Shown here piece by piece: positions 61,275 through 64,000 of a stretch of 64,000 bases of DNA. The stretch is from CAZBSE01 sp964561115 (GTDB lineage Bacteria > Actinomycetota > Humimicrobiia > Humimicrobiales > Humimicrobiaceae): the NCBI GenBank assembly GCA_964561115.1, contig CAZLOE010000002.1, positions 22,694 to 86,693 on the forward strand, written 5' to 3'. Below the pieces are notes generated by a model that saw only the letters and a list, made by a program, of their open reading frames with translations, had not been told where the DNA came from and searched no databases. The number at the start of each line of letters is the position of its first letter. Within the stretch, counting starts at the first letter, position 1. The position numbers and the translations under genes are program-made.

Positions 61275-62959
61275 TTAAAGCAGGTCCGATGCTTAATGCA
61301 TACCCGGATAGTATTGGAGGGACATTGGGGGATATTGTAAAATTTCTTCAAACTCCCGAACTTAAAGATGTGTTTCAATCATTTTACATACTGCCGAGCA
61401 TTTTCAATACTGACCTGGACAGAGGATTTTCAGTTATTGATTATGGATTGAACGAGCTTTATGCCTCACAGGAAGATTTGAAAGATCTGAAAAAACTTGG
61501 CATAGCCCTCAAATTTGATTTTGTATTAAACCATTCTTCAGTACTTTCCAGACAGTTTCAAGATATCTTAAAAAATGGCGAGAATTCAATATATAAAGAC
61601 TTTTTTATTAACTGGAACAAATTCTGGGAAGGCTGCGGTAAAATGACCGATGAAGGCTATATACAGCCGGATAATAAATATATCAAGGATATGTTTTTTA
61701 GGAAGCCGGGACTCCCCATACTTAAAGTCCGTATTCCTGACGGAAAAGAAGTTCCTTACTGGAATACCTTTTACCAGGAAGTTAAATATGGAAAAATTGA
61801 TGACCAAGACCTTATGAGGTCCATGGATTTACAGTATATACCAGCTCAAAAGCTGGCTGATATGGTAAATAAGGCTGTAAGTGAAGGAAAGAAACCCTCC
61901 GAGATCGAATTCGGCAGGTTTGCGTGCTATCGTAAAAATGTAATAGATATGCTTGAATCCAGGCGCAAATACCTGGGACAAATGGATCTAAACATAAAAT
62001 CTCCATTGGTATGGGAATTTTATGAGAATACGCTGGAAAAGCTTGCACAGTATGGGGCGGAGATTATAAGACTGGACGCATTCGCGTACACGTCGAAAGA
62101 ACCAGGCGCCAAAAACTTTCTTAACAATCCTGGAACATGGGAGTTGCTGGGACGTATAAAGGTACTGGCTGACAAATACGGGTTGACTCTTTTACCGGAG
62201 GTCCATTCAAGGTATGAGAAAAAAATACACGAAAAGCTAGCCGAAGAAGGTTATATGACTTATGACTTTTTCTTACCAGGATTGATCATAGACGCATTGG
62301 AGAGGAATACGAATGAGTTTTTAATCAAATGGATCAGGGATCTACAGGAAAAAGGCATCAGGGTTGTAAACATGCTTGGCTGTCATGACGGTATACCGCT
62401 GCTGGATTTAAAGGGGCTGATAGCTGATGAACAGATAGAAAGGTTGATTGAAACTGTTGTTAAAAGAGGCGGTTGTGTAAAGGATCTGCACGGTAAAAAG
62501 AATATCTATTACCAAGTAAATGCTACCTATTATAGTGCTTTGGGCGAAGATAATGCCAAACTCCTTCTAGCTAGGGCAATCCAGATATTTATGCCAGGAA
62601 AGCCTCAGGTATGGTACCTGGATCTTCTTGCGGGAGAGAATGACTATGCTGCTGTTGAAAAAGCTGGTCCGGGAGGTCATAAGGAAATCAACAGGACAAA
62701 TCTGACATTGGAACAGGCTTGCAAAGCACTTAAGAAGAACGTTGTCCGCCAGCAGCTCTCTCTACTAAGATTTAGAAACAGCTTCCCGGCTTTCGGTTTT
62801 GACGCGAAATTTAAAATCCTGGATTCCGAACCGGAAATATTTAAACTGCGCTGGGAGAATAATGGTTGCACAGCAACTCTGGAAGCAAATTTGAAAACCT
62901 ATTCCTACAATATAGCTGCAACCGATGAAAAGGGCAGGATTGTAAATAATTTCAGGTAA
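61238..62959 (+). CDS. Long sucrose-phosphorylase-like enzyme (GH13 subfamily 18 relative)
   Basis: The 573-residue protein has the GH13_18 layout but an insertion of about 85 residues compared with the enzyme at 56093, mainly between about residues 110 and 260. It has GPMLNAYPDSIGGTLGD and FYILPSIFNTDLDRGFSVID at the start. The catalytic set is IIRLDAFAYTSKE (nucleophile Asp), LLPEVHSRYEK (acid/base Glu) and MLGCHDGIPLLD (third Asp). Acceptor-site residues differ: QVWYLDLLAGENDY and GGHKEINRTN replace the QVYYVGL and INRH patterns. A glucoside of another acceptor than fructose is plausible. It overlaps the kinase gene by 37 bases, so the two are translationally linked. Confidence 0.85.
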   Translation: MDSDAKMPAKAIIKAGPMLNAYPDSIGGTLGDIVKFLQTPELKDVFQSFYILPSIFNTDLDRGFSVIDYGLNELYASQEDLKDLKKLGIALKFDFVLNHSSVLSRQFQDILKNGENSIYKDFFINWNKFWEGCGKMTDEGYIQPDNKYIKDMFFRKPGLPILKVRIPDGKEVPYWNTFYQEVKYGKIDDQDLMRSMDLQYIPAQKLADMVNKAVSEGKKPSEIEFGRFACYRKNVIDMLESRRKYLGQMDLNIKSPLVWEFYENTLEKLAQYGAEIIRLDAFAYTSKEPGAKNFLNNPGTWELLGRIKVLADKYGLTLLPEVHSRYEKKIHEKLAEEGYMTYDFFLPGLIIDALERNTNEFLIKWIRDLQEKGIRVVNMLGCHDGIPLLDLKGLIADEQIERLIETVVKRGGCVKDLHGKKNIYYQVNATYYSALGEDNAKLLLARAIQIFMPGKPQVWYLDLLAGENDYAAVEKAGPGGHKEINRTNLTLEQACKALKKNVVRQQLSLLRFRNSFPAFGFDAKFKILDSEPEIFKLRWENNGCTATLEANLKTYSYNIAATDEKGRIVNNFR

Positions 62960-63070
62960 GCATTTCATATGAACAAAGTCGGAGATCTGGACATTCTCAA
63001 ATAACAGTACTTACGCAGTTGGACGTTAAGCGCCTTGACAAAAAATTTAGACGCCACCACGGTATAATGA

Positions 63071-63235
63071 GGTATCCAAACTCATATCCTGGGAGGTATT
63101 ACCATCATGGCGTCTCGACTCTACCTTACCACTAGACGGCTCTTCAGGTAAGTCACGTGTGCTTTGCAGGCATTCGGTCTGGGGACTGTATACCCGCTCC
63201 CTGATAATGAGTTTGGAGACTAGGTCTTTAGCGAT
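63071..63235. mobile_element. Decayed element bounded by imperfect inverted repeats
   Basis: TCCAAACTCAT (63075-63085) and its reverse complement at 63207-63217 bound about 140 bp of higher GC than the flanks. GGGAG-like sequences lie just inside each arm. Inside is a short frame from ATG 63107 (MASRLYLTTRRLFR, stop 63149-63151) preceded by GGGAGG. TTGACA (63035) and TATAAT (63063) lie upstream but 22 bases apart. It looks like a miniature element or an insertion-sequence scar. The rest of 62960-63391 is AT-rich without a gene. Confidence 0.3.
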
Positions 63236-63391
63236 CTAAAATTTTTTAAAGGTTCTTTTATTTTTCGCAAATATCAGGATAGTTTTCAAATTTCTCAATT
63301 TTCTTAGAATTTTAATTTGTTTATTTACATAAATACACAAGTTAGCTATCATTATTTTTATTTAATATAAAAATTCATAGAGAAAGACCTT

Positions 63392-63922
63392 TTGAAGAAT
63401 CATAACAAGACGGAAACAGATTATTTACCTATAAACAAGTGGCCACAGGATGAAAGGCCCAGAGAAAAACTTATAAAAAAAGGTCCTGAATATCTCTCCG
63501 ATTGTGAACTGCTGGCAATAATACTTAGAACAGGAATGGGGAACAGCAGGGAAAAATTTTCTGCACTTGACCTGGCTAAAAAAGTTCTGGCAAAATACAG
63601 CAGTTTAAGAAGTTTATTGAACCTGTCAGTTCCGGAGTTTTTAGAGATTGGTGGGATCGGTATGGCAAAAGCAGCCCAGATTATGGCGGCCCTGGAGCTG
63701 GGAAAAAGGGCAGTCTCTGAAAAAAACGGAAGCAATATTAGCTTCAGATGCAGCGAGGAAGTGGCCAATTATTATATCCCTCTTCTTAAGGATTTAAAGA
63801 AGGAACAGTTCAGAGTTCTTCTGCTTGATATAAAAAATAGGGTTATAAAGGAAGTGCTCATCTCGCAGGGAAGCCTTACGAGTTCGACAGTTCGCCTAGC
63901 GACACTATTTTACACAGGATAG
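63392..63922 (+). pseudogene. radC: radC-like gene lacking its JAMM catalytic half
   Basis: The frame from TTG 63392 gives the normal RadC/UPF0758 start: ERPREKLIKKGPEYLSDCEL, LRTGMG, a helix-hairpin-helix segment (VPEFLEIGGIGMAKAAQIMA) and FRVLLLDIKNRVIKEVLISQ. After GSLTSS (near 63886) similarity stops, and 11 unrelated residues precede a TAG. The HNHPSGD metal motif and everything after it are missing. A normal RadC has about 225 residues against 176 here. The sequence after the break contains ACACTATTTTACACAGG, which recalls insertion-sequence ends; the remainder of radC could continue beyond the window. Confidence 0.7.
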
Positions 63923-64000
63923 GTGAGGGCTATAACTCAACCAGCATAAACCTTAAATTTAAAAAGAAAATTAAAGTTATTTAAAGCTCAGTATAAAACC

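Noticed and set aside
63035..63068. TTGACA and TATAAT before the decayed element as a promoter
   Set aside because: The spacer is 22 bases, too long for a normal sigma-70 promoter.
1..64000. CRISPR arrays, rRNA and tRNA genes
   Set aside because: No regular direct repeats with spacers and no tRNA-like cloverleaf with a TTCGA-type arm was seen in the gaps I read on either strand.

Overview
This is a 64-kb stretch of an AT-rich bacterial chromosome. It carries no rRNA, tRNA, CRISPR array or intact insertion sequence that I can recognise. Gene content suggests an uncultured anaerobe. It has a flavodiiron protein, a complete Rnf complex with an ApbE flavin transferase, several radical SAM and ferredoxin proteins, and no aerobic respiratory genes. 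Shine-Dalgarno sites are mostly good, AGA/AGG and ATA codons are common, and TTG and GTG starts are frequent. I do not assign a phylum; anaerobic candidate lineages of the Atribacterota or Actinobacteriota kind are only a guess.

Layout: 0-6 kb holds the end of a flavodiiron protein, a TIGR02757 protein, a DUF4214-LytR/CpsA/Psr fusion, a MATE transporter and a B12-type radical SAM enzyme. The 6-17 kb part is markedly AT-rich and accessory in character. It contains a GH130 phosphorylase, an amber-interrupted membrane protein, an RRM RNA-binding protein behind a long structured leader, a radical SAM gene stub, a SigA-like sigma factor, an anchored SGNH/acetylesterase-like protein, DegV, and a four-gene GT4-GT4-barrel-GH130 operon with a good promoter. 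The 17-28 kb part has hydrolases, a condensation-type acyltransferase paired with a MATE exporter, a sirtuin, a cupin, and membrane or lipid-anchored proteins. From 25.8 to 33.6 kb there is an energy block: a SAF-domain oxidoreductase, apbE, rnfCDGEAB and a thioesterase.

The 33.7-47.5 kb part is rich in DNA-repair genes on both strands: a YhaN/SbcC-like ATPase with an SbcD-like nuclease, endonuclease III, PolX, DUF763, and a second, divergent PolX-like protein. Mixed in are methyltransferases, a ferredoxin protein and a PflX-like radical SAM protein. At 47.5-50.8 kb an XRE regulator is divergent from a REC-PAS-GGDEF-HD protein whose HD motif reads YD.

From 51.1 to 63.0 kb lies a sucrose/fructoside utilisation locus. 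It contains a LacI regulator with two operator-like palindromes, a promoter, a leader with an 18-codon ORF, a binding protein, two permeases (no ATPase), a sucrose phosphorylase, an esterase, a GH32 enzyme, an unusual P-loop kinase, and a second, longer sucrose-phosphorylase relative overlapping the kinase. The window ends in a decayed patch and a radC gene that loses its catalytic half.

The observations most worth following are the kinase/long phosphorylase pair, three genes that appear to start at ATA or ATC after a similar GGG-TTTG-type ribosome site, the regulated leaders of the RRM and sugar-binding genes, and the second PolX.
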